Origin: Physcomitrium patens
Taxonomy: Eukaryota; Streptophyta; Bryopsida; Funariales; Funariaceae
Direction of reading: 5' to 3'
Assembly: GCF_000002425.4 (NCBI RefSeq)
Contig: NC_037271.1
Span: 9,537,272 to 9,601,271, forward strand
DNA length: 64,000 bases
The notes beneath the pieces are model-generated. The model was not told the DNA's origin. It saw only the letters and a program-made list of their open reading frames with translations, and ran no database searches. The position numbers and the translations under genes are program-made. This document shows positions 35,232-47,126 of this stretch, one piece after another. Each line of letters starts with the position of its first letter. Positions within the stretch are counted from its first letter, which is position 1.

Positions 35232-36153
35232 GCTGTCGGGTGTAGAGCAGCTCGAGACGATTATGGCAACTGCAAGTGTATCGAGGATGCCGTGACGCTA
35301 ATTGTGACAGACGCCTTACAACACTGTCTGGGAACGGAGGTGAGTCAACATTTTTGAGAGAGTCTGACATTGTGCATGATTACCATTGCCGTCCAATTGT
35401 AAATTTTGTTCATGGAGCATGGATTTTGGATGCTCACCCTGATGCATTTTAGCTTCGATAATCGCAGAACGATGCCATGCGACAGAAAGTAATCAACCAG
35501 ATGGGAAAGGGCTTGGCAGCCCTTATTCGAGTGTCCACAGCAGTTGCAGCTGAATCAACCGCACCAATTCAAATGGCAATTCCGGAGTTCTCAACCATTG
35601 CGGAGGACGATCTCGAGCAGGTTCAGAGAATGCTCAAGCTAACGTCTTTGCCGTTCCAGAGCACTTACGACCATGACCTCAATCACCTTATGGAGATCCT
35701 TCAGGTATAATCAACGTCTCATTCGACGTTTCTTCAGGCATCACTCCTCCAACTTCAACTTTTAAACGGTGTATTATCGCCCTCAACCCGTCATTTTCTC
35801 AATCCTGTGATATGTCTGAGCCATTTTGTGTTTGTGCAGACCAGTGACAGGCAAGGGAGAAAGTTAAGAGCGAGTGATTTGTCTCAGATCTGTGAACGAC
35901 TTGCCTCTGACATGGTTCAGTGCTTGGGCCCTTTAGCAATGTGTTTCAGCCAGGTATACATAATCCCTCAACGATTCTGGCATACTTAATCCTTCGATTT
36001 TCCTTGATTATCAACAACCAACTTTTCCAACTTCTCAACGACTTCTGGAATATGCAGCTCCCACTTTGGGCCAAGCACCGAGCTCTACTGCTACCCGCAC
36101 AAATGGCGAGTAGTGTGGCATTCAACTTGCTTGCCGGTCCAGATTCGAGGTGA
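35232..36153 (+). CDS. Unrecognised gene, last four exons
   Basis: Four plus-strand exons join in phase 0 with GT-AG introns: 35232-35339 (acceptor TTGCAG, donor GTGAGT), 35467-35703 (acceptor CGCAG, donor GTATAA), 35840-35952 (acceptor GTGCAG, donor GTATAC) and 36058-36153, ending in TGA. The encoded tail includes CIEDAVTLIVTDALQHCLGT, VINQMGKGLAALIRVSTAVA, LSQICERLASDMVQCLGPLA and LWAKHRALLLPAQMASSVAF. It looks helical, with no membrane segment or known motif that I can name. The 5' exons were not found. Four consecutive phase-0 joins make a real gene likely. Confidence 0.65.
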
Positions 36154-38759
36154 ATGTCATACAAGTTACCACAGGGTACGCGTCAACTGTACACATTTAT
36201 ATGAGCATTGAAGACAGAGAATGACCCGCAAGACTGATCACAAACAGAGCTAAGCGCTGCAGGAGCATCGCCGAGGAACATCGCCGAGGATGTTGAAACT
36301 GTCAACATGGAAAGAAGTGGTCATTTCTGTGCTGTGGGAGGAATTTTGTACATGGCAACTAGTCCGATCACCGAAGTAGTTCAATCACTAAGTATCATTT
36401 TCCAAAACTGTTGGCTGAAAAGCAAAATTCAGCCACATGGACTTGATTAATGTTGGAATGAATTTAAAGCATCGATCAAAGCTTCGAAGACCTCCCATCT
36501 GTAGCTTATAAGTTACAATGTAGCACACTAGAATGCACAGCAGAACAATTTCAACAATTTTCAAGACATACTGTTTCAATCGATCATCACAATTTCATTG
36601 AAAATTAGTAAGTTTGGTATCGAATATGTATCCAACCTCTCGTGTTCTTTGATTCCTCCATTCTGCTTTCGAAAGAAAATCAAATTCAAGGACCTACACT
36701 CTACCGTGAAAACTGCTCATTTCCTCCTTAAGTATAATTAACAATAAACCATCACTTTAAAACCATTGCAATTGCGTCTTCAACATATAAAGTCAACAAT
36801 TTTAGTTCATGTTACTTTTTTAAATAATATATATTTAAGTTTTAAAATAAACTTTTTTATTTTAGATGTTCTAAAATGTCTTGTAATGATTAAAATTAGT
36901 ATGATATTTTTCAAAGAAATTATTATTTCTATAAAAGATAAGTAAGTAATTCAAAACTTAAGCATGATTTTGCACAATTGAATTGTGTCCAAACTATGAA
37001 ACATAATTCTATTAATTTACAAATTATTTCAAAAAATAAAAATAACCTTATATACAAATTAAAATTCAAAACATTTGTTTCGTCTTGCAATACTTGAACA
37101 TAAGCAAACATTCATTATTATAAATCTTTTAGATTTTTTCAGCCTCTACCTCTTCCAAAACAATTGTGATTATTTTTTAAATGGATTTTACTAATAATAT
37201 TTCCATATCAAAATATTACAACGAAAATATTTGTAATGATAGATTGTCAAACCAAACTAAGAATTGCTTTACAGAAAACAATTCTATTAATAATAAAGAA
37301 ACAATGATTTGTTTTTAAAAAATATATATTAATTGATATCATAGAAATCTGATAGACATTATGTTTACCTAATGATCTCTTTGGTATCAAGATTTAGAAA
37401 GATGTAACTAAACAAATTAAAGGTTGATATCAAAGCTTTATCTTCAATTTATTTAGAAAATATAAGATACAAAAGATTAAGTAAAAAAAACAATGTTTAA
37501 AGAAAGTATTAGAATAACTTCTCCAATGTACAATAAATTATCAACAAGACAATTATATAACTATCATATTACTAGCAGGAAAATCTTCATGCAATAATAT
37601 AATACAATTTTCTAATTGTATTTGCAAATTGTGGTTGTTATCCAAAATTCCATACTTTTTGACTTTTCAAAAGTTAAAATTATAGTAGTAATCTATTTAG
37701 CAAGTATAATTATAGAGCTTCAAACACAAGAAAAGTAAAACTAAAGATAGCTCAAAAACAATAAAAAGTTAATATATAACTCTAAGAAAAAATGACTTCC
37801 ATTCAAAAGTGATAATAAATTATAATTACTTTGTCATAACATCTAAATAAATCAACATTGTGACAAGTTGGTTCATTGAAGGTTTGGTCTATTTATTATT
37901 AAAAAATACATTAATATTGCTTATCATAAATATTTAATTGCATATCTATTTCAAATAATAATGGTAAAAGATATTTATCTTCTAATCTTTGTGCCTTAAT
38001 TAATGTCTTGAAATACAATCAACATATCATAAAAGAAACAACTACCATCATTGCTTATTAAAATAGATAACATTGAAGTATTTGAAGTGCAAGATGTCTT
38101 GGATTTAAGACAATGTCAAGATTTAAATTTAAAAATCTTAAACATTGAGATTGATATATTTATAATAAACACATCTTGGAACCATCTAAATATGTTATGA
38201 ATATGTCAATTTAATCTCTCATTTAATTAAATTTTATAAACAAGATTTATTAGAATCAAAGATACACCATTAGCAATAAGATGGATTCAAAATAAGAAAA
38301 AATAAGTACTAGAATTGACTTCTAGAAATGTTTTGAAGAATAGAGAAACAAAAGAAAATTGGTGTTAAGAGTTGTTAATTGTACGAGTACCAAAAAAACA
38401 CCCTTTGTTTGTTTCAATTGTTACAATATCCAAATCAAGCCAAATTAAAATTAAAATTAAAAATGTTATTAAGATAAACGCTAAGATACAATATAAATGG
38501 TTCTCCAACCTGGAAAGACAACATCCATATATACTTAATTAGAGAAAACCTTGAGATTCTATAAAAAAATTATCTACTCGTCTTAAAAAGGGACAATTAT
38601 ATGATTTGAAGGACTTCCGCAGTCTCTTCATGCTTCAAATCCAGCTGGATTGACCGCAGAGTTGTGTGAGTTTCAACATCCATCCTCTCTCAAGTTTCTT
38701 GATTGTTTTGGTTAACTCTAAGAACCTACTTCACAGAGCTCCGACCTCATTCAAAAAAA
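36154..38759. other. AT-rich intergenic DNA, no gene seen
   Basis: The first 500 bases may include the 3' untranslated region of the preceding gene. From about 36780 the DNA is very AT-rich, with only short chance frames. No retrotransposon similarity to the other families in the window could be seen. Confidence 0.6.
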
Positions 38760-38906
38760 TTAAAGCTAATTGATCTTTTCCAAGGTCATGATAGGAATGA
38801 TTTTGCGTTGTACGCCGAGACTTGGTTCGCTGCATTCGGCGATGAAGTCAAGCACTGGATGGCATTCAACGAGCCCCAGCATTACAGAAGCTACTTAAGC
38901 TACTAA
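38760..38906 (+). pseudogene. Glycoside hydrolase family 1 (beta-glucosidase-like) fragment
   Basis: About 45 codons encode LFQGHDRNDFALYAETWFAA and then FGDEVKHWMAFNEPQHY. This is the conserved GH1 stretch around the acid/base glutamate of the N-E-P motif. In the family it belongs to a TIM-barrel enzyme of about 500 residues that hydrolyses beta-glucosides. No matching upstream or downstream exons (such as the nucleophile motif) were found, and a stop follows soon after. It is either one isolated exon of a dead gene or a captured fragment. Confidence 0.75.
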
Positions 38907-41030
38907 AGGATTGGACAACTAGCTTTTTGGTTTATATAAAAATGTTAAAAGACAATCTTCAAACCTTTTGTATATGGTGCAAAACTACAGTAATTGCACC
39001 TCTCATCAAGATCTTTCACTAGTTTATCCTTTTTTCAACAGACTCTAATCTACTATTTCACAACAACCATTCTAATTTTTCCTTATTTTATATCCAACCC
39101 CATTTATCTCACATTCTTCCTGCTCAAAGCCACACAAAAATATCCTGTACACAAGATAAGTTATTACCTGTGACTGACCACATATTAGGATAGCTGAGAT
39201 TGTACATTATTTAAAAATACTAAGCATCAAAAAAGAAACCAGAGACATAAATTGAACCGAGTGATTTTGAAAGTCCTATATTAAACTCACAAGACAGACA
39301 TATAAACCTCGAATAAAAATTAGAAAGCATTCCAAAATGGGAAATATTCAAACAAACTCTGTCGACGACATAAAGGAATGTTGATCCCAAATTATCAAAT
39401 TCAATGATGAGAGCTCAAAATACTCGCTGTAAACATCAACCTATAAAATATAATCATGTAAGTGATACATGGAAAGACAGACATGCAAAATAGCTCAAGC
39501 CACAAACTATTGGGACATATAGTACCGTAACATACTTCAACAAACAAACAAAACAAAAAAAACTACATACATACATACCATCAGTATACACCTTCAGCAT
39601 TGATACATTGTGAAGAGAGATATACCTCGAGCATACCAACAAACGCAACAATAAAGCAAGCAACAACACCATTCCACTATGAAAAGAAAGAGGCAATAAC
39701 TCCACTGCTTCTAACATTCCACTTCAAGCCTCTGCTGACACAGTGACATGTCAAAGTAACCTTGGCCAAAACACTTAAACACAAAGGACCGAAAGAAAAG
39801 GTTTAGGGGCACCACAGCCAGAAGTTGCGACGCTCATGTCTCAAAATTCGCTGGAAACAGCTGCCTACTGATTCAACGGGACAACTCGGGAGTACCAAAA
39901 GTTAGATACCCTGGACTCATCAGGGTGTTACTTGCCAGAAGCGCAATACGAATACGAGGCTAGTTACCAGAAAGTAGACTTTCAAAACATATGCCCTCAT
40001 CGCAAGGGCGTCATGTAAACTGTGACTGGCATGAAACCACCCTCAAGCATGCATGACATGCACACGGTGGTCACTGCGACCTAGGACATGTGAGATATGT
40101 TCCGTAACCCAAGCTGAGTAACCATTTCCAAGTGAGTTCCTCGAATGCCACCTACTCATCGACCCCTGCCAAGCGACACGGAAGGGGGAATCCCACACAC
40201 GCCCGTGGGTGTGGATGCTCCATGAATTAGTACAACCGCGTCGAAACAGCCGACGATTCAGGCTCAAAAGGGGACATACCCGAATGTGAAGGGCAACCCG
40301 CCTTGTCCCGCATTCGGCGCTCAAGCAAGTTCCCATCCCTCTTCCCCTCCCCCCAGACGATTCAAGTGCACCCGAGGAAAGGGGGGGGGAAGAGGGTTGC
40401 CCGTGACGAACTCGCAAATGGGCAGTCACCAGCGGTGACATCCCTCTTGCCACTCAGTCCAACCAAGCTCATGGCCTCGACGAATCGCACAATCACACAC
40501 ACAACAGTAGCCTCCCCTTGTGCGGAACGCGGCAGTCTGAACAGGTCGCGCACACGAACCACACCCCTGACTGCTCTACTGAACAGCACTTTATGACGAC
40601 ACCTTATAGACACCCCCCCCCATTTGGGCCACGCCTGTCCCCCTGTACCAGGCAGTACGGAAAGACAGTGCGTTCTCATAATCCAAAATGTTACTCCACT
40701 GTGACAGCGTTTACCGCAACCAAGGCCCACCCAGGCGTCCACCACGGCACCTCGTCACGAGCTGCACCCGCTACGACATGCCGCGGCACTAGATCGACAC
40801 CACACACGCACAGCAACCACGCGAAAACCCCACATTCGATACACAACCCACCTCCGACCAGAGGACATGTGTATCAAAAATAAATGGTTTTTAACTTTCT
40901 CTTTTTTAAAAAAACGTCATCCTTGTCGACCCCCCAATCGGTCACGACAAGTTAGATGCTCTCAGAAACAAACAGCAAAAGTGTACCGCAGCCTACAAAC
41001 ACCCCAACCAAGCCTGGTTGCAGAGGCCCT
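38907..41030. other. Intergenic region turning GC-rich; no gene supported
   Basis: AT-rich up to about 39750, then GC-rich to the SAHH stop codon. Open frames on both strands (40043-40453, 40303-40596, 40362-40745 and 40518-40883) overlap each other and show no motif; in GC-rich DNA such frames arise by chance. The last few hundred bases left of 41031 should hold the 3' untranslated region of the SAHH gene. Confidence 0.5.
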
Positions 41031-41589
41031 TCAGTAACGGTAGTGGGCGGGCTTGTATGGGCCTCCCACCGGCACGTTGATGTACGAGGCCTGATCATCG
41101 CTCAACTTCGTCAGCCTGGCGCCCAGCTTCTCCAAATGCAACAGAGCGACCTTCTCGTCCAAGTGCTTCGGCAACACGTACACCTTCTTCTCGTACTTGC
41201 CGCTCGTGCGCTCGTTCCACAACTCCAACTGGGCGATCACCTGGTTCGTGAATGAGCACGACATCACGAAGCTCGGGTGACCGGTGGCGCATCCCAGGTT
41301 CATCAGACGCCCCTCCGCCAAGATGATCACACCCCTCTTGGTGTCCGGGAACACCCACCTGTCCGTCTGCGGCTTGATGGTGATCCTCTTCACCCCGGGA
41401 AACGTCTCCAACCCCTCCATGTCGATCTCGTTGTCGAAGTGCCCAATGTTGCACACGATGGCGTTGTTCTTCATCTTCCTCATGTCGCTCACCATGATGA
41501 TGTCCTTGTTACCGGTCGTAGTGCAAAAGATGTCGGCGTACTCAACGCAGTCCTCCAATCTCAGCACCTGGTAGCCTTCCATGAGGGCC
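41031..41589 (-). CDS. SAHH: S-adenosylhomocysteine hydrolase, C-terminal part
   Basis: The enzyme splits S-adenosylhomocysteine into adenosine and homocysteine in the cytosol, keeping methylation reactions running. The minus-strand frame covers about 186 residues, roughly the last 40 percent of a protein of about 485. Diagnostic stretches are [16 protein letters not shown] and [20 protein letters not shown] from the NAD-binding domain, [20 protein letters not shown], and the invariant end [10 protein letters not shown]. There are no introns in this part. The frame is open at its 5' side and is cut by the run of N. Codon use is GC-rich, unlike all neighbours. The best supported cellular gene in the window. 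Confidence 0.97.
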
Positions 41590-41689
41590 NNNNNNNNNNN
41601 NNNNNNNNNNNNNNNNNNNNNNNNNNNNNNNNNNNNNNNNNNNNNNNNNNNNNNNNNNNNNNNNNNNNNNNNNNNNNNNNNNNNNNNNN
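41590..41689. other. Assembly gap of 100 N
   Basis: Exactly 100 undetermined bases, the usual placeholder for a gap of unknown length. It separates the SAHH coding sequence from the interior of a retrotransposon LTR, so the two sides may not be neighbours at this distance in the genome. Confidence 0.99.
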
Positions 41690-42361
41690 GGGGGATATTG
41701 TTTTGAGGGGGAAGGTTCTTTTTCGGGGGAATCGGGGGGGGAGCGAGTTTTCAAGCTTTTACAAGGTTACCAGTTCGGGTTTTCATTGGAGGTTTTTGGA
41801 AGATCAAGGGAATTAGAGAGAGGAGCTTCATGCTTCGGGTCGGGGAAGGAAAGACATAGAATTTGGATTTTTCTTCTTCGTAGAGTTTTGGGAAGACTGA
41901 GGCAATCGCTGCTGAAGTCAGTGTTGTAATGGTGAATCGGGATTTTTAAATGAAGTGGGTTTGAATACTCTTGACTGTTTTGTAAAATCGAGTTACGTCT
42001 GTGATTGAAGGATTAAAGGGGTGTCTATAGGATTGAGTATGCGGAGTGAATGAAATTTATTGGATTAATCTAACAGGACAGTCAGTGGATACAAGATCGT
42101 AAGTACAGAGGGGTATTGAAGATTAACAGTTTGGGTTATTCGGGGTTCTCTGTAACGTCTAGAGACCTACCGACTGGGGCAAAAAAAGGACTTCGACAAG
42201 CAGTCGAAGGGCATCAGTAAAGATTTACGGTATATTCTTACAGTCGTTTATATTCCAGTAGTAAAAACTGATAGACTGCTTGACTATCGGCGGATCTCCA
42301 TACTACCTTCTACAGCCAGACGCCCGGCGCGTTCTCGAGCAGGAAAGCACGTAATACGACA
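41690..42361 (+). repeat. 5' LTR of element B, truncated by the gap
   Basis: 672 bp matching 48995-49666, ending GAGCAGGAAAGCACGTAATA then CGACA. The first about 660 bp of the LTR are missing into the gap. It contains the same G-rich tract (TTTCGGGGGAATCGGGGG) as the 3' LTR. Confidence 0.93.
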
Positions 42362-42365
42362 TAAG

Positions 42366-42383
42366 TGGTGAACCCGACGTGAA
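42366..42383 (+). other. Primer-binding site of element B
   Basis: TGGTGAACCCGACGTGAA begins four bases after the LTR and has the TGG start required for pairing with a tRNA 3' CCA end. I cannot name the tRNA. Confidence 0.7.
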
Positions 42384-42432
42384 AGCTTGAGATGAAAGGT
42401 ATTGGATTTCGGTTGATTTTATCTTTATTTTT

Positions 42433-44247
42433 ATGGAAAACGAGAATAAAAATTTTGAAGGATTTTTGGGAGAAGTTTCTGGTGGGGAGTCTTCTAAAGG
42501 ACAAGGTATGCACATGGATCCGTCTATTGCTAGTTTGTTTCAAGCCTTCTCATTGTCAATGCAGCAACAGCAAAGCAATGATCGAAAGGAAGCTTTGGCA
42601 ACCAAAGCATTGCAAGCAGTGGTCAATAAAATTGATCAATTTGATGGGAGGAATATTTCAAGGTATTTAAGATGTTATGTTCGTGAAATGGAATTAAATC
42701 GGGTTTCTGAGAAGAAAATGGTTGCACTATTTGGACTTGCCACGATACCGGAGATAAGGGACCACATTACATCGATTACGGATCGTTGTGGGAATTCATG
42801 GGAGGATTTTTCACATGCATTGAAAGACGAATATTTCTTGGAAGATGCTGATCGCGTTACTAAGAAGCTGTTTCTGGGATGGATTGAATGGCCCAATAAG
42901 AATTTGCAAGCAATAGAGCTACTAAGGGAATTTGAGAGGCAGTACTCTCAATTATCGAAGGTAGAAAAATTGACATTGGAGCCGAACAAAGTTGATCTAT
43001 TTCTTCAAGCTGCTGATGGAGAATTGCAAGAGAAATTAGAACGCCTTCTTGAAGACAAAGAAGAAGATGAAGGATTGACAACGAAGTGGAAGAACGTTGA
43101 AGATGCGGTGGGGTTGCTTACAAAAAAAGAAAGGAGGAAGGATAGGAGCAATATTCCAAAAACAGTACAAGCACCCAAAGCTCCAGTACGTACAACACCA
43201 CCGACAATGCTTACAGTTCAACCTTCGACATCCTTGTCAAAGAAAGCAGATATGGGTATGGAAGAAATTATACGAGGAATGCGAGATCTTCAAATCAAAT
43301 TAGCAAGACTTGAAGAGAATACTTCTATAAATAATTCGAAGAATGTTTCAAAACAAAGATACGTACAAAGATGAATTTGGTGTGATGATGCTTCACACAC
43401 TAGAAAAGATTGCAATGAATTTAATAATATGATACAGCAGGGAATTATTTGCTAAAAAGATGGGAAGATAGCATTGAAAGATAGGGAGGATCTTCTTCAA
43501 ACCAATTTTGGCAAGGGAGGAATGAGAGCATTGGTTCAAGATTACTTAAAAGAGAATGAAACAGTAGTACGAGAAAGTGCAAGTTATGGTGCTAGAGTAG
43601 ATGATGAAATTGGTGGAAGTACGGAAACTAGTGAGTTTTGGGCTTCTGCCGTTTCTACAATGCAAGAAGGGAAATTACCTCGAGAAGCGATATTGAGAAC
43701 TGCAGCTACAATACGAGGAAGAACAGGTTAGGAGGATGCTGTTGAGTCTCTTTCAGTTCATGCATATATTGCTAAGAGCCAACATGAAGCTTTGATGGAA
43801 GAAAAAAGACGAAGAAATTTTGATGATACTAGAGAAGGAAATTCTTTTAAGAGGCAAACTCGAGGAGATAAGGCTAGGGAGGCAGCTTCACAAGAATTGC
43901 CTGTAAAGGATACCTCAACATCATTGGGAGAAAAAACAACGGAGACAAAAGTTAAGGGCAAATCAATTGCTTATAAGCTACTTTCTGATATTGAAGTGGC
44001 AACAAATTTGAAAGGGGTGTTGGAAGAACGTATATTAACCGCTAAGGTGGAATTCACATTGAAAGAAGTCTTGGAAATTGCAAAGAAGGAGTTTCATGAT
44101 GTTATCATTGACAGCATTAAGCGAAAGAGGCAATTAATGAGCGAAAATGGAATGAGTCATGCTATTGATGCAAGAATATGTAGAGATGAAGAAGAGGTTG
44201 ATATTGGTTACAAGCAACCAACAAATGAAAAGAATGGGTATAATTAG
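42433..44247 (+). pseudogene. Gag of element B
   Basis: The first open stretch (313 codons) starts MENENKNFEGFLGEVSGG and has the capsid-type block VNKIDQFDGRNISRYLRCYV, shared with C (VDKIGRFDGRNTTKFLRIYI). The zinc knuckle lies just after a TGA at about 43372: C has CMWCDNPNHKRGNC, whereas B reads stop-IWCDD and so lacks the first cysteine. Further stops at about 43455 and 43729; the latter (TGstopEDA) is a Trp codon in C (ITGWDDP). The last piece is lysine- and glutamate-rich. One frame throughout, in phase with protease. Confidence 0.85.
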
Positions 44248-44805
44248 TGAGTACGTTTCGAAGATTCTAGTGATAAGAAAATGGAAACTTTGAGCCATTA
44301 TACTCGAAAGCATTGGGCAAGGGCAACTACTGAGATATTGGTGAAGGTAGGAGATATAGAAGAACCAATAGTTGCTTTGGTGGACCATGGTTCTGAAATA
44401 AATCTCATGTCTAAAGATCTTTATAAGAAGCAAAAATGGCCAATTGATATGGAACATGGATGGGTAATACGAGCAGCTAATAACACACGAGGCGAATTAT
44501 ATGGAGCTTATCCAGATGTCAAAATTTGGATTGGGGATGTTGCGACGGAGCAACATTTCTTCGTTCAAGATACAACGTCTTATCCGTTGATTTTAGGACA
44601 ACCTTATATCACGGCAACACGGGTGGAAACAAAGGTACTTGACGATGGTTTTGCTTATGCAAGGGTACGGAGCGAAGATGGGAGGAAAGCTGTACAATTT
44701 CTAACAGTACCTCCTAACCATGAACGGAATCGAGATAGGTTGAGGGAGAAACCATTGCCAAAGATTGTTGAAGGATTTAAGGATTTTGGGGAGGTACCAC
44801 TGTAA
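44248..44805 (+). CDS. Retropepsin-like protease of element B
   Basis: Open from just after two stops (TAG TGA near 44248) to the TAA at 44803-44805, in the gag frame. The active site reads VALVDHGSEINLMSKDLY, with D-H-G in place of D-[ST]-G; C has the same ALVDHGSEINIMS, so this is a feature of the lineage. The flap/ILGQPYI motif (YPLILGQPYITATRVETKVL) is present. The frame ends six codons after a GGATTTT heptamer at which RT takes over in -1. Confidence 0.85.
44781..44787 (+). promoter_or_regulatory. Candidate -1 frameshift heptamer, protease/RT of B
   Basis: In the protease frame the sequence is AAG GAT TTT, that is G GAT TTT, and the RT frame is open in -1 from here onward through about 130 codons before its first stop. 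C has G GAT TTC at the homologous place (60972-60978). GGAUUUA is the known pro/pol slippery site of mouse mammary tumour virus. Confidence 0.65.
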
Positions 44806-47126
44806 AGCGAGATTATGGAGGTACAAAAGAGGAAGTACTCTCGCGAGATGAAGGTGCCTTTGATGCGAGTTTTATTGGTATATTGGAGAATGGAAATATT
44901 ATGTATAAGAAAGTTGATGATTTTAAAAGAAAAGAAAGAAAAAGATTATATGATATTGAAGGACAGTTACGCAAGATAGGTACATTACAAGATGATGAGA
45001 GGATTTTGGGTGTTTATGAAGAAAATGGACTGGAAGATTCATTGGAATTGATTACATCTATCGGGTTAGGGGATAATGATAAGATTGTTGAGATTCATTC
45101 GAGAGAGGTTTATACCATGCTTGAATCTTTTCAAGCACCAGAAGTCACTATACAGATGAGATATAAAACGGTAGATAAGAACATAAAGCATGTTGTCGGA
45201 CCATTACTAGAAGATTCTAAAGAACAAATGGAAGAAGCAAGTTTAAGAGATCTAATGAGAATTGGACATTAGTTTACTAAAGAGACTTTTGAAGAATTGA
45301 AGATTGGTTCTGATGGTTCTTTATTGCCGGAGGAAATTACTTGCTTCAAAAAGATGTTGGCTAAACAAGGTAGATCGTTTGCCTTCGAATCTCATGAAAT
45401 TGGGTGTGTGGATCCAAATATTATAACACCTATGGTTATCTTCACTGTATCACATGTACCTTGGAATCTAAGACTGATTCCAGTACCGAGGACACATTTA
45501 CCTAAATTGGTCGAACTATTGAAAGAAAAGATAAAGATGAAAATATTAGAACCTTCATTTGCGCCGTATTCTAGTCGATGGTTTACGGTACCTAAGAAGA
45601 ATGGGTCACTATGGTTTATTCAAGATATGCAGCCGGTGAATGTTGCAACTGTCAGGAATGCAGGAATTGGACCTATTGTGGATGAATTTGCTGAGGCATT
45701 TGCTGGAAGGGCGATCTATTCAATGGGTGATTTGTATTCAGGTTATGATCAATTTCAACTTGCCGAAGGAAGTAGAGATATGACAACGATGAGGACACCG
45801 CTTGGATTGGTTAGAATGTGCACTCTTCCTCAAGGCGCGACCAACTCAGTTGTGCATATGAAAAATGGGATGAATAAGGTATTGAGAGATTTTATTCCGG
45901 AAAAGACTATGCCTTTTCTGGATGATGTTCCTATAAAAGGGTGCAAAGAAGGAGACAAGGATGAAACTTTAGATACGAGGGGGTGTCGCAGATATGTTGT
46001 TGATCATATACAAGATTGTGAAAAGATTTTAACTCGGCTTGGAGAAGTTCATCTTACATTATCGGGTATGAAGTCCGTATTTGGAGTGCGAGAGGTTGTA
46101 ATTGTTATACATTTATGCGGATCTTACAAAAGAAAACCAGATCTGACTAAAGTTAATGCAATAGGAAGGATGAAAGAGGATTGTGGTTCTTTAACAGAGG
46201 TTCACAGGTTTTTGGGTGCATGTGTATTTTATCGAATCTGGATCCCTCATTTTGCTCACATAGCGGATCCATTATATGAACTGTTATGCAAGGGTTACCG
46301 ATTTGAATGGAAAGAAAGGCATATTCAGGCAATGCAAAGATTGAAGAAATTATTGATGTCACCTCCAATATTGAAGAAGGTTGATTATAAGTGTAATAGA
46401 CCAGTGATTCTTACTGTAGACGCTAGTCCAATTGCCGTTGGATGGGCGGTGGGTCAAGATAATTCGAATGGGAGTAGATTTGCAGTTCGATTTGGGGCTA
46501 AAGTTTTAAATATTCGTCAGCGTGCATATTCGCAAGTCAAAAGAGAACTTTGGAGAGTCGTTTCGGCTATGAAAGTTGAAAAGGACTATTTGATGGGGGC
46601 AGTAGTAGTAATTGAAACAGATTGCTTGCCATTGCTTGGAATGATTATTAACTGTTCAACGCCAGATATTGCAATGTTGAGATGGATTGCTTATATTAAG
46701 TCACTAAATCTAGAATTTGAGCATATCACTGGAAAGGACAATTTAGTAGCAGACATGCTATCTCAAGCAAGATACGAGAGGGAGGACGAAATGGTTGAAG
46801 ATATTGATGATGTCGGATTGAAATTCTATTCATTATCGAATCTCAACAGAATAGACAAGCTATTTCTTGAAGAATCTTATGAAGGAGAATTATTGGATAT
46901 TGGTCATTACTTGAATACCTTGTCTAAGCAGGGGAATTGGTCTACAGAAAAATTCAAACAAATAAGAAAAAAAGCATATGGATTTTTAGTTCGAGATGGA
47001 TTCTTATGGAAGAGACCGAAGAAAGGAATTGGGATGCCACAACGAGTGATAGGCAAAAGGAAAGAAAAACTAAAATTATTAAAGGAGTTTCATGATAGTT
47101 TATGGGCAGGGCATAGAGGAATCTAG
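44788..47126 (+). pseudogene. Reverse transcriptase and RNase H of element B
   Basis: The frame opens at the heptamer and has its first stop at 45270 (TAG; C has CAA in IGHQFTQE), then 609 open codons to 47124. Motifs in order: GCVDPNIITPMVIFTVSHVP, SRWFTVPKKNGSL (fingers), MGDLYSGYDQFQLAEGSRD, CTLPQGATNSVVHMKNGMN, the polymerase site PFLDDVPIKG, FLGACVFYRIWIPHFAHIAD (connection) and RNase H with VDASPIAVGWAVGQD. The integrase zinc-binding part starts at its end (FHDSLWAGHRG). Only a few stops interrupt an otherwise full-length protein. Confidence 0.92.

Noticed and set aside
40043..40883. Long overlapping open frames on both strands in GC-rich DNA
   Set aside because: Frames overlap on opposite strands, show no motif, and GC-rich DNA has few stops by chance.
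41095..41816. Frames antisense to or shifted against SAHH, one running through the N gap
   Set aside because: They are shadows of the SAHH frame; the gap is translated as unknown residues.
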